Positions 7,440 through 15,260 of a stretch of DNA of 41,035 bases are shown one piece after another. Position 1 is the stretch's first letter, and each line of letters starts with the position of its first letter. The notes below the pieces were generated by a model. That model ran no database searches and was not told the DNA's origin. It saw only the letters and a list, made by a program, of their open reading frames with translations. The DNA comes from Microcaldota archaeon (lineage in GTDB: Archaea; Micrarchaeota; Micrarchaeia; Micrarchaeales; Micrarchaeaceae). The DNA is taken from NCBI GenBank assembly GCA_021834865.1, contig JAKBRD010000003.1, forward strand, positions 1 through 41,035, written 5' to 3'. Position numbers and translations under genes: made by a program.

Positions 7440-9347
7440 TTGGAGCGTGAATCTGTAACGGGTGAGGCATTTTTTGCAGCTGGGAGCATAATCTACATGC
7501 TTGTTGTGCTGCCCTATTCTTCACACGCGTATTTTTCCAATTCCCTTTCCGCAGTTATTGACATCTACTCCATGGCTTATCTTGCATTTGCGATAGGGTT
7601 TTCGCTGCTCAGGAGAAAAAAGCACTTTGTGAAATTTTCACTTGCAGCCCTTGCCGCAACCGCCATAATTGCTGCAATTTCGCTGGCATATATGTCATCG
7701 ATTCCACTCATTGGGAATTCAATAATTGGAGAAGCGGTAAATGTTGGAATAGCCTTTGCAATAATATTCCCGACCACTGCCATTGCCGTATTTGGGTTTT
7801 ATTTTATCCGCACTAGGCCTTTGAAGAAATATGCAAAGGGCATAGGCGCAATACTCCTTATAGTGGCAATAGCCCTTTTCTTTTACTACCAGTTGTATGG
7901 TTTTGGCTACAAGGGAGTAAATGCTGATGATGAAACGGTTCTTTCATATTATGCGTTCAAGGCCATGCAGGCAGGCCAAAATCCGTACGGCATAGACATA
8001 AGCAATGTCCTAAAGCACAATTCGACCACATACGGCTTTACCCTGACTACAGAAAATAAGGTAGTTGGGTATCTCGATTATCCGGTGCTTTTCGTGCTGG
8101 CTTTGGCGCCATTTTATTATCTTGCACATGGTACCGCAAGTTCTATTATATACTCGGCAAATTCGGCGGCTTACTTGATATTCCTCATGCTTGCAATACT
8201 CTCGTTTGCCGCTGCCATAAGCAAGCAAAGGCTCAAAAACTTCAAGATGCTTCTGCCTGCAATCTTCGTTTTCATACTTTATTTCGTGCAAATACTTTCA
8301 GTTCAATACTTAATAATGGCCATTGCGCTGATAGCTGTATTTTACAGCATTGACAAATGGTACGCTTTCGTGGTTTTAGGAATAGCAGCTTCGCTGCAGG
8401 AGCTTCTGTGGATTCCGATACTTTTTGCCATTGTTTACATCGCAGCTTCCAGGGGGGTTATAAGGGGAGCCAAGGCTTCGATTGGGGCGATTGCAATATT
8501 CATTGTGATAAACGGGTATTTCATACTGGAGAATCCTGGAATTTACATAAGCCACATGCTGGCGCCAGTCAATGGCTATTTATTGCCGTTTCTGCTTTCG
8601 CCGATACCTTCGCTGCTGATGTTGTTTTATCCGGTGTCAATGCATGGGCTCGAACTGATATTTTATATTTCGATCGCAATGGGCGCGACAGTAGTTTATG
8701 TGGCCAGGAATAAAATGCTGGTTGCGTCTATGAGCCTGTTCGCTTACTTTTTCCTCTATCACACCCTAGCCGCGTACTTTGCGGTCTCGATAACGCTGCT
8801 ATTCTTCATAATTGTAATGGAAACCAAAGAAACTACGGCAAAGCGGATTAAAAAACGGCGCGCGCATAATCCAATCCCTGAGCAAAGGCTAAAGATAGGG
8901 TATGTCGTCCTGGCAGTGCTTGCGCTTGCCATGGTAGTGGTAATTGCGCATTCCCATTATTCTTATGCACACGATTTCGGTATTAGCGTTTCGTACGAAG
9001 GGATGTCAGCAAACGGGACTTATGCGATCCTTGGCATCTCCAATGGAGGAAATAAGGCCCTTAATGCAAGCGTGCTTGAAGTATATTCGACCAATTTAAT
9101 AGAAGAGAACACCCTTGGACTCAGCGTTTCCCAGCCGGAATACATAACCAACATGAGCGTTTGCAATACCTCGTGTATGGAGAGCAATTATATGAATTAC
9201 AACATATTGGCGCTGCAATCAGGGCAAGTTTATAGGGTCAGGCTTTTCCTTCCAACAAATATGTCCTCAATGCGCTGCGAGATTTACACGAAATATTATT
9301 ATTACGAATGCCCTCCAGTAACGATTAATAATCTGGAACAAAAATAA
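7440..9347 (+). CDS. GT-C-like multi-pass membrane glycosyltransferase, copy 2 (paralogue)
   Basis: This 635-residue membrane protein is colinear with the preceding gene. It has the same N-terminal helices, the same acidic loop (NADDETVLSYYAF) followed by AGQNPYG, the same LGYLDYP-like and LAASLQELLW-like motifs (here VGYLDYP and IAASLQELLW), and an outer C-terminal domain ending YYYECPP. It is a tandem duplicate that has diverged. The frame is open back to 7317, but that would overlap copy 1. I chose TTG at 7440, two bases after the copy 1 stop, with GGGGGAT just upstream. The two may act on successive sugars or form a heterodimer; the sequence does not decide this. Confidence 0.68.
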   Translation: MERESVTGEAFFAAGSIIYMLVVLPYSSHAYFSNSLSAVIDIYSMAYLAFAIGFSLLRRKKHFVKFSLAALAATAIIAAISLAYMSSIPLIGNSIIGEAVNVGIAFAIIFPTTAIAVFGFYFIRTRPLKKYAKGIGAILLIVAIALFFYYQLYGFGYKGVNADDETVLSYYAFKAMQAGQNPYGIDISNVLKHNSTTYGFTLTTENKVVGYLDYPVLFVLALAPFYYLAHGTASSIIYSANSAAYLIFLMLAILSFAAAISKQRLKNFKMLLPAIFVFILYFVQILSVQYLIMAIALIAVFYSIDKWYAFVVLGIAASLQELLWIPILFAIVYIAASRGVIRGAKASIGAIAIFIVINGYFILENPGIYISHMLAPVNGYLLPFLLSPIPSLLMLFYPVSMHGLELIFYISIAMGATVVYVARNKMLVASMSLFAYFFLYHTLAAYFAVSITLLFFIIVMETKETTAKRIKKRRAHNPIPEQRLKIGYVVLAVLALAMVVVIAHSHYSYAHDFGISVSYEGMSANGTYAILGISNGGNKALNASVLEVYSTNLIEENTLGLSVSQPEYITNMSVCNTSCMESNYMNYNILALQSGQVYRVRLFLPTNMSSMRCEIYTKYYYYECPPVTINNLEQK

Positions 9348-9351
9348 TGAT

Positions 9352-10275
9352 ATGATTTATATGAAGTCTAATTCGGGCAAATATTTGAAGCTCCTTGAAA
9401 ATGTAGACATAGTAGGATTTGACGCCAGCGACGGGCTCATGCTTTATGCGGTACTTTCCAAGCCAAATAAAAAGGCGACTGAGGCGATACTGCACATACA
9501 TGGGCTTGGAGGCAGCTTTTATGGGAGCAACAGCATACCTGAAATATTGTCTGAAGCAAAAAGGAATGGCATTGGGTTCATGTCAGTACTGACAAGGGGT
9601 AGTTACATTGTTGAGAGTTTTAGGTATAGGTCAGGCAATGAAGAACTTCTGGCAGGAAGCGCTCTTGAACGCTTTGAGGATTCGGTTTATGACATTGATG
9701 GTGCAGTAGGTTTGCTTCGTAAGATGGGATTCAGGAAAATATTTCTAGAGGGCCACAGCACCGGATGCCAGAAAATCCTTTATTATATGAATTCAAAAAA
9801 AGCAAAAAACTCGAGGGCCGTTGCAGCAATTGCATTGCTAAGCCCGGTTGACGACTACAACTATGACCTGCACGTAATGGGAAAGGAGGGATTTTCCAAG
9901 CTCACAAGGATTGCAAGAAAGGCAAAAGGAAAAAAACTGCTGATATTTACAGATGGAACTGGGCATATAGATAAACTAATAGGTCCGGAAAGATTCCTAA
10001 GCACCGTCGATTTAAGTAATCCCGAAGCAAAAGCGCTATATTATGACGGTGAACTGAATTACGTTGCAGGAATAAAAAAACCAATGTTTGTGGCATTCGG
10101 CGAAAATGACGAATTTATGAAGAAGATGAGCGCAAGAGAAGCGACTGATATACTTTCGAGGACTTATGCAGGGAAAAGGTTCGAATCCGTAATATTAAAA
10201 AATACCGGGCATACTTTCAGGCAGAGCAGGGAAGAGCTAGCCAAAGCGCTCATAAAATTCTATTCATCCCTTTGA
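9352..10275 (+). CDS. Alpha/beta hydrolase, DUF1749-like
   Basis: This is a 307-residue soluble alpha/beta hydrolase. HIHGLGG (about residues 48-54) is the oxyanion-hole region, and Ser136 in EGHSTGCQ is the nucleophile elbow. GENDEF (about residue 250) offers the acid, and KNTGHTF near the C-terminus the histidine. GHSTGC is the form I associate with the DUF1749 hydrolases, whose physiological substrates are poorly known. ATG 9352 is four bases after the stop of the second membrane glycosyltransferase, so the three genes form one operon. A role in releasing or trimming a lipid-linked glycan is possible but inferred from position only. The gene converges on map with a four-base gap. Confidence 0.8.
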   Translation: MIYMKSNSGKYLKLLENVDIVGFDASDGLMLYAVLSKPNKKATEAILHIHGLGGSFYGSNSIPEILSEAKRNGIGFMSVLTRGSYIVESFRYRSGNEELLAGSALERFEDSVYDIDGAVGLLRKMGFRKIFLEGHSTGCQKILYYMNSKKAKNSRAVAAIALLSPVDDYNYDLHVMGKEGFSKLTRIARKAKGKKLLIFTDGTGHIDKLIGPERFLSTVDLSNPEAKALYYDGELNYVAGIKKPMFVAFGENDEFMKKMSAREATDILSRTYAGKRFESVILKNTGHTFRQSREELAKALIKFYSSL

Positions 10276-10279
10276 TGGA

Positions 10280-11227
10280 TTATTTTGTCAGTATTTCGCA
10301 ACCATCCTTGGTCACCAGCAATGACGCTTCGAACTGCGCGACCTGTGCGCCGCCAAGCTCAATCAATACGGGGTGTGATTCTATTATTCCAAGCCTTTCG
10401 AGCTCTGAGAGGCCAGAATACAGTTCAAACCTGTTCGATACCGCTGATGAAAGCCATCTTGCCGCGAATGGCTCCATGCTGAAGTCTTTCTTTATCAATG
10501 ACAACAGATTGCGTGAATTTGGCAGCCTGGGCTGCCCTACGTCGCCCACAAAACTGAATATTTCCTTTATGTCGCCGTTTGAAACTAGGCCCCTTCCGCT
10601 TGGCATTGTAGCAAAAGGCTCTATGGCTATGATCGTGTTCTCTTCCAGCTCTTCTCCGTCGCCATTGTCGTAGTTTGGTATAAAAGGCTCATCGTGCAGT
10701 TCGTGTATGCCAACGCCGTGGCCTCCGAGATTTTTTATGGGCTTGAACCCCTTTTTTTCTATTGTGGATGCTATTTCCTTCCCTATGTCACGCACTTTTG
10801 CGCCTGCTTTAACTATCGATATTGCGTTATCCAGGGCCTCCTTTGATACTTCCGCCAATGCGCCGTAATCTCCAGAAAGATCCACAGTAAGAGCACAGTC
10901 GCCAAGTACTCCTTCTTTTGCAGCCCCGAAATCCACCTTTACCAGCCCCTTCTCAGGGAATATGGAATCGTCGTTGAGCGTCGGCGTATAGTGCGCGGCA
11001 TTTGAGCCTATCGATATATTTACAGGAAATGCCTTTCCGAAGCCCATGTCTGCCAGGAATTTCTCTGCCTCTTCTGCAGCCTTGAGAAGTCCCGAACCCT
11101 TTATTATGTGCTTTTCTGCCTCTTTTATTGCCGAATACGAAGCTTTGCCTACTTCTCTGGCAAGCTTCTGAAATTCCTCATCACTCATTTCCTCTTCGTC
11201 ATTCGTGTCTCTGTTTTCTTCTTCCAT
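10280..11227 (-). CDS. map: Methionine aminopeptidase, type II
   Basis: The enzyme removes the initiator methionine from new proteins. The pita-bread fold's five metal ligands are visible: Asp in VKVDFG, Asp in LGDCAL, His in GGHGVGIHELHDEP, Glu in AIEPFAT, and Glu in QFEASLLV near the C-terminus. AHYTP supplies the substrate-binding His typical of archaeal enzymes. An insertion after AIEPF (about residues 210-280) contains the extra helical subdomain that defines type II. An acidic tail of about 20 residues precedes the catalytic domain. The gene starts four bases after polB, so both are likely cotranscribed. Confidence 0.95.
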   Translation of the reverse strand: MEEENRDTNDEEEMSDEEFQKLAREVGKASYSAIKEAEKHIIKGSGLLKAAEEAEKFLADMGFGKAFPVNISIGSNAAHYTPTLNDDSIFPEKGLVKVDFGAAKEGVLGDCALTVDLSGDYGALAEVSKEALDNAISIVKAGAKVRDIGKEIASTIEKKGFKPIKNLGGHGVGIHELHDEPFIPNYDNGDGEELEENTIIAIEPFATMPSGRGLVSNGDIKEIFSFVGDVGQPRLPNSRNLLSLIKKDFSMEPFAARWLSSAVSNRFELYSGLSELERLGIIESHPVLIELGGAQVAQFEASLLVTKDGCEILTK

Positions 11228-11231
11228 AAAA

Positions 11232-13742
11232 TCATTCCCCTAATTTTTTCTGCTTTCCGAGGCCCTTTATCTCGTCCTCGCTGTAGTTGAGCTCGCGAAG
11301 TATCTTCATGGTTGCAGGCACTACCTGGTTGTTTATATAATAGTCGGGGTCGTAATCGCTCGCGCGCTCTATGAGCTTTGCCTTGTCCGATATCGAGTCT
11401 CCATGCTTGGTTATAACGTAGCTTATTACAGCGTGCTCTACTTCTTCCTTGGTCTTTACTCCGGATTCGACCGCGTCCTTAGCGGCAGCGAGTTCCGGAG
11501 ACTTGGAATCGTAGCTGTCTATGCCTTTTCTGAGCTGCGTGCTTATTGCCAGATCTGCCAAAGGCACACGGCCCTCCCTAAGCTCCTTTATTATGTCCTT
11601 TACTATTTGTATGGCTTTTTCCGGGCTGCCTTCCTTCAGTATAGTTTCAAGCACTCTCCTCTGAGTGTCTCTGGCTACCTTGGACCAGTCCCTTCTTACG
11701 AGTTCGAAGCCCCTGATCTTTATGTAGCCATTTTCTGTTATCAGTGCGTATTTTTTCTTTGCGCCGGTTATCGTGCCTTTTTCAGTCTTCTTGCCTACGA
11801 ATATGCCTCTCCTATAAAAGTCCTCAAGCTCCAGTTCCATGGATCCTGGGAGCTTTTTGTTGAACCCTGCCACAAAGTTGGTAGCCTCTTCCTTGGACTT
11901 ATCGCCCAGAAGCATAACTATGGAATCCGTATCGCCGTATATTACCCTAAACCCTGAAGTTTCGGCCTGTTCTATGGTATTGTGTATATACTGCCTCCCG
12001 TATGCGGTGACGCTGGATGCGCACTCCCTGGAGTACCACCTGGAGCGTGCATAGCCCAGATACCCGTAGAAGGAATTCGAAGTTATCTTCAATGCCTGCG
12101 ATCTAGAGCCAAGGAATATGCTTCCCTTGTCCTTTTTGTAGAGCTTCTTTACCTCTGCCCTCTGCTTGACAAGCATGTCGAGTATAGTTGGCATTATCAC
12201 TTTCTTGTTCTTGTCAAACCTGTCGCCAGTCGGAGATTCGTAATAATCAGTGCAGCTGCTGCATAGTGCCGACGGATCTATGTTGTGGGATATTATTATC
12301 GAAGGGTATAGGCCCCTGAAGTCGAATATTGCCAGGTTCTCGTATATTCCCGGATCTGGAGTCTTCACATAGGCGCCCTCTATTGGGTTCATAAGCCTGG
12401 ATTTTATCTCCCTCTCCGTTGGCTTGTTAGGTATTAGCTCGTTGAACTCGTGCGCATACCTCATCAGCATGAATTCCACGAGTTGGCCGGTAGTTGATAC
12501 CGCAACGTCGCTAAGGCTGTTGCCGGTTGTCCTTGAAAGTTCTATCATTATCGGAACAAAGGTTTCGTACACCTTTCGCAGCGATTCGGAATCGCTCAGG
12601 TTATAGTCTGCGAGCAGCTCAAGGTCTTCCGGACCTCCGTTCCACAGCTCGTTTATGTCCTTCCATTTCTGCCCCTTCGTCTTCTCCACGGTAAGCTTTT
12701 CATCCTTGCTTATAGCATCGTAGACGTTCTTCAGTGTATAGCTGTTGAGCTTTAGTATGCTCTCTGCAGCACCGACCACAGCAATAAATTTCACCACCAG
12801 ATACATGTCTATGTGGACGCGGCCGCCTATTTTTACCTTGTTCACCAGCCCGTGGCGCTCTATCCTGGTCTCGTTCCCGAACCTGCCAAGGTTGAAATCT
12901 ATCTTAAGCGCTTTTGCCCTTTCCACAAGGTACCATATGTCAAAATTCGCAGAGTTGTATCCGGATATTATGTCTATGTCAAGTTCCGAAACCCTATCCG
13001 CGAATCTTTTGTAGAGCTCTGCTTCGTCTTCTACGTGCTCGACAAAATCCCTGTCTATCTTCTTGAACGTTATTACCCCATTGCCCTTTTTGCCTTTGGA
13101 AACGTATGAGTAGCTCAGCATTATGACAGGGTCCTTTTCCGGCCTAGGTATGCCAAGCGGGCTGTACGTTTCTATGTCAAAGCACATCGTGTTGAGGTTA
13201 AGGTCGGATGGAGGTCCGGGCTTTTGCTCGTAGCCCATGAAAAGCAGCATGCCGTTCGCTTTCTTGAGCGTGAAGATCGAATCTGTCAGCGGAGACATCT
13301 CCTTGTCTATCAGGTATCGCTTTGAAAAAGGTATGTCGTATTCGTATGTATCCCCCATGTTCCTGAGGCTCTCGGCCACTTTTGGGACGTCCGTGGGGTT
13401 GCTGACGTATACCCTGTACGAGTTTGCCGGCTTTCCCAGAATGCTCCTTGGCTCCCCGATTACCTCAGTTATATGGCTGGCATTGCCTTCTGAAGCCATA
13501 GCCTTCACGGAGTTAAGCGACGATTCGCTTGCAGGAACGAAATAAAAGTATGGCCTGAACTCGTCGTCTATAGCCTCGTATGCCAGCCCGTCAGAACCTT
13601 TTATCGTAAGCCTTATTTTTACTATCTCGTTTATGGTAGTATAATCGGCTTCAAGCAGCACTCCCTCTATCCTTACCGTTTCGCCGGCTGCGGCTGTTGT
13701 GGTTTGCTGTTCCAGGTTCTTAGAATCAGGCATAATTAACAT
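11232..13742 (-). CDS. polB: Family B DNA polymerase with 3'-5' exonuclease
   Basis: This is a replicative-type archaeal DNA polymerase of 836 residues, close to the family's usual length. All exonuclease motifs are present: Exo I with Asp189 and Glu191 (FDIETYS), Exo II with Asp268 (YNSANFDIW) and Exo III with Tyr380 and Asp384 (YNLSD). Polymerase motif A is DFRGLYPSI with Asp474 (Gly replaces the usual Ser). Motif B is LKITSNSFYG, and motif C is YGDTDS with Asp604 and Asp606. The enzyme should therefore polymerise and proofread. No intein interrupts these motifs. ATG 13742 is used here; ATG 13733, three codons on, is nearly as good. Neither has a clear ribosome-binding site, and a CTATTTAG element about 20 bases upstream suggests a leaderless message. 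Confidence 0.95.
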   Translation of the reverse strand: MLIMPDSKNLEQQTTTAAAGETVRIEGVLLEADYTTINEIVKIRLTIKGSDGLAYEAIDDEFRPYFYFVPASESSLNSVKAMASEGNASHITEVIGEPRSILGKPANSYRVYVSNPTDVPKVAESLRNMGDTYEYDIPFSKRYLIDKEMSPLTDSIFTLKKANGMLLFMGYEQKPGPPSDLNLNTMCFDIETYSPLGIPRPEKDPVIMLSYSYVSKGKKGNGVITFKKIDRDFVEHVEDEAELYKRFADRVSELDIDIISGYNSANFDIWYLVERAKALKIDFNLGRFGNETRIERHGLVNKVKIGGRVHIDMYLVVKFIAVVGAAESILKLNSYTLKNVYDAISKDEKLTVEKTKGQKWKDINELWNGGPEDLELLADYNLSDSESLRKVYETFVPIMIELSRTTGNSLSDVAVSTTGQLVEFMLMRYAHEFNELIPNKPTEREIKSRLMNPIEGAYVKTPDPGIYENLAIFDFRGLYPSIIISHNIDPSALCSSCTDYYESPTGDRFDKNKKVIMPTILDMLVKQRAEVKKLYKKDKGSIFLGSRSQALKITSNSFYGYLGYARSRWYSRECASSVTAYGRQYIHNTIEQAETSGFRVIYGDTDSIVMLLGDKSKEEATNFVAGFNKKLPGSMELELEDFYRRGIFVGKKTEKGTITGAKKKYALITENGYIKIRGFELVRRDWSKVARDTQRRVLETILKEGSPEKAIQIVKDIIKELREGRVPLADLAISTQLRKGIDSYDSKSPELAAAKDAVESGVKTKEEVEHAVISYVITKHGDSISDKAKLIERASDYDPDYYINNQVVPATMKILRELNYSEDEIKGLGKQKKLGE

Positions 13743-13832
13743 TTTTGTCAGGCAACGCTAAATAGTTTGTTGTATTGTACGAATAAAAAGAAAGGGAGGC
13801 GCAGGCATAAAGCCCGCGGAACCCATTTATTG

Positions 13833-14249
13833 TTACTTCTTCTCCTCTATCTTGGTCCTTGTTATTACCAGGGGCGGAATCAGCCCAAGCGAATAGGCAA
13901 CCAGCGTTCCGGTCGCGCTGCACCTGAAGTTGAGTCCGTTTATGACTTCCTCTGCCAGGTCTACAGGCAATGTATGCGATTCTGACCATTTCTTGAGTAC
14001 GCTGCTTATCGCATCCTTGGACTCGTTCATCTCTATGTTGCCGCTAAGCTTAATCTGGCCTATCGACTTGGCGTTTGCAGCCTCGCTCGCAAAATAATCA
14101 GCGACGAATGAATACGTTATATTGAGCGTGTCGCCCTTTGAGGAGACGTCCTCCACATTTATGTTCAGCTTTGGGAACTTCTGCTGTGCCAATGCTGCAC
14201 TGTCCGTTATCTTGCCCTCCACGTTGGAGATGTTGAATGCTGTTATCAT
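13833..14249 (-). CDS. Uncharacterised 138-residue protein, possibly SecB-like fold
   Basis: I do not recognise the family with certainty. The protein has alternating beta-strand-like runs (FNISNVEGKI, KLNINVEDVSS, LNITYSFVADYF, QIKLSGNIEMNES), then a helix (VLKKWSESHTLP) and a C-terminal hydrophobic stretch (GTLVAYSLGLIPPLVI). Paired strands followed by long helices recall SecB-type chaperone folds, but this is a pattern impression. The C-terminal hydrophobic segment is too short and interrupted to be a sure membrane helix. ATG 14249 has a TATA element 35 bases upstream, giving a short leader. The stop lies about 90 bases before polB, and that gap contains nothing else I can identify. Confidence 0.65.
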   Translation of the reverse strand: MITAFNISNVEGKITDSAALAQQKFPKLNINVEDVSSKGDTLNITYSFVADYFASEAANAKSIGQIKLSGNIEMNESKDAISSVLKKWSESHTLPVDLAEEVINGLNFRCSATGTLVAYSLGLIPPLVITRTKIEEKK

Positions 14250-14277
14250 TTAATCACTTAAGAGAGTTTTAAAAACA

Positions 14278-14289
14278 ATATATTTAAAT
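14278..14289 (-). promoter_or_regulatory. TATA element for the 138-residue protein gene
   Basis: Read on the minus strand, ATTTAAATATAT is centred about 35 bases before ATG 14249. This is a strong archaeal TATA match. Confidence 0.6.
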
Positions 14290-14318
14290 TTTGCCCTGTT
14301 TCCGCATATGGGTCTGAA

Positions 14319-14522
14319 TCAGTAAAATCCGTCGGATACGTAATCCTTGCTTTCCGAAGATGAGATTTCGTATGCCCCATCAGTTTCCGGGCTGCCTGCT
14401 CCGCGTTTGCCCGAGCTTTCTGACTGACTGCGCTCTGATTTGCCTCGCAGCATGTAAAGCCCCAATGCCCTGTCGAAAACTTTGTCCTCTTTTTCTTTTT
14501 TCGGCTCTGTTGTTGTTGACAT
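14319..14522 (-). CDS. Small Ser/Lys/Glu-rich protein, 67 residues
   Basis: This is a small hydrophilic protein. The N-terminal third (TEPKKEKEDKVFDRALGLYMLRGK) can form one helix, while the rest is Ser-, Glu- and Gly-rich and probably disordered, ending in YVSDGFY. No family is recognised. The start is placed at ATG 14522, because the TATA element at 14550-14564 is 35 bases before it; the in-frame ATG four codons upstream would lie at the predicted transcription start. A dedicated promoter and a clean frame argue that it is real. The short aromatic C-terminal tail could be a peptide-binding motif, which is speculative. Confidence 0.55.
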   Translation of the reverse strand: MSTTTEPKKEKEDKVFDRALGLYMLRGKSERSQSESSGKRGAGSPETDGAYEISSSESKDYVSDGFY

Positions 14523-14549
14523 ATTAAAGCACATTAAGGTGCTGTTTAT

Positions 14550-14564
14550 CTATATATTTATAAT
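14550..14564 (-). promoter_or_regulatory. TATA element for the 67-residue protein gene
   Basis: Read on the minus strand, ATTATAAATATATAG is centred 35 bases before ATG 14522. This is one of the best TATA matches in the window. Confidence 0.6.
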
Positions 14565-14591
14565 TATTGCTGCCTTACCGGAGATTATAAT

Positions 14592-15260
14592 TCACCTGCC
14601 GTTTTCAAAAGCGGCAAGAGCCTCCAACATGCTTTTGAATTTGAAGTCAGGATGGGCCTCTAGCAGCACCTTTTCGCTGGAAAACCCGTTGAGCATGGCT
14701 GCCGAGCCCATGCCGGCCCTTTGGGCTGCAAGTATGTCCTCTTTGCGGTCCCCAAAGTATATGCAGCGGGCCTTGTCCACCTTCAATATTTTTGCTATTA
14801 CCTTCAGCCCTGTAGGGTCTGGCTTTATCCTTTTCAGAGACTGGGCGCTTAGTATTATGTCGAAATAGTCGAAAGCGTTGAGGTGCTTGATTTCCACATA
14901 TACCCTTTTTAGGCTTCCATCGGTAAAAAGTGCTGTAGTCTTTCCTGAACTGTTGAGCTTTTCGAGGAATTCCCTTGCCCCATTGTGGAACCTTGGCTTC
15001 ATCATTGAGAAAAACAGATCAGCAAGCTTTACGAACGAGCTCATTTCTATGTCGTCAAATCCCTTTTTCGCCTTTCCGAAAAATGCATGGTGCGTGGCAG
15101 AATTTATCTCTTCTTCATCTGCAGGGAGTTCGGATACCATGGTGGATTTTTTGAATGCAAGCCATATGGGGTGGTTTACCAGCGTAGGGCTGTTCAGGGT
15201 CCCATCCCAGTCGAATATGAAGGTATCGAACCTGCGAGATAGGTCGGAAGGATTTAACAT
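14592..15260 (-). CDS. HAD-superfamily phosphatase, phosphoglycolate phosphatase-like
   Basis: This is a 222-residue haloacid-dehalogenase hydrolase. Motif I is FDWDGTLN, with the nucleophile Asp and the acid/base Asp two residues on. Motif II is LFTDGS, motif III the Lys of RIKPDP, and motif IV YFGDRKEDI, which binds Mg2+. A helical cap (about residues 30-90) follows motif I, as in subfamily I phosphatases such as phosphoglycolate phosphatase. The true substrate is unknown. The ATG at 15260 overlaps the leuS stop in TAATG, so translation is probably coupled to leuS. An upstream GTG at 15266 is a less likely start. Confidence 0.85.
   Translation of the reverse strand: MLNPSDLSRRFDTFIFDWDGTLNSPTLVNHPIWLAFKKSTMVSELPADEEEINSATHHAFFGKAKKGFDDIEMSSFVKLADLFFSMMKPRFHNGAREFLEKLNSSGKTTALFTDGSLKRVYVEIKHLNAFDYFDIILSAQSLKRIKPDPTGLKVIAKILKVDKARCIYFGDRKEDILAAQRAGMGSAAMLNGFSSEKVLLEAHPDFKFKSMLEALAAFENGR

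Noticed and set aside
11403..11957. Plus-strand frame of 184 codons opposite polB
   Set aside because: Antisense shadow of polymerase coding sequence, with aromatic-rich composition and no recognisable domain.
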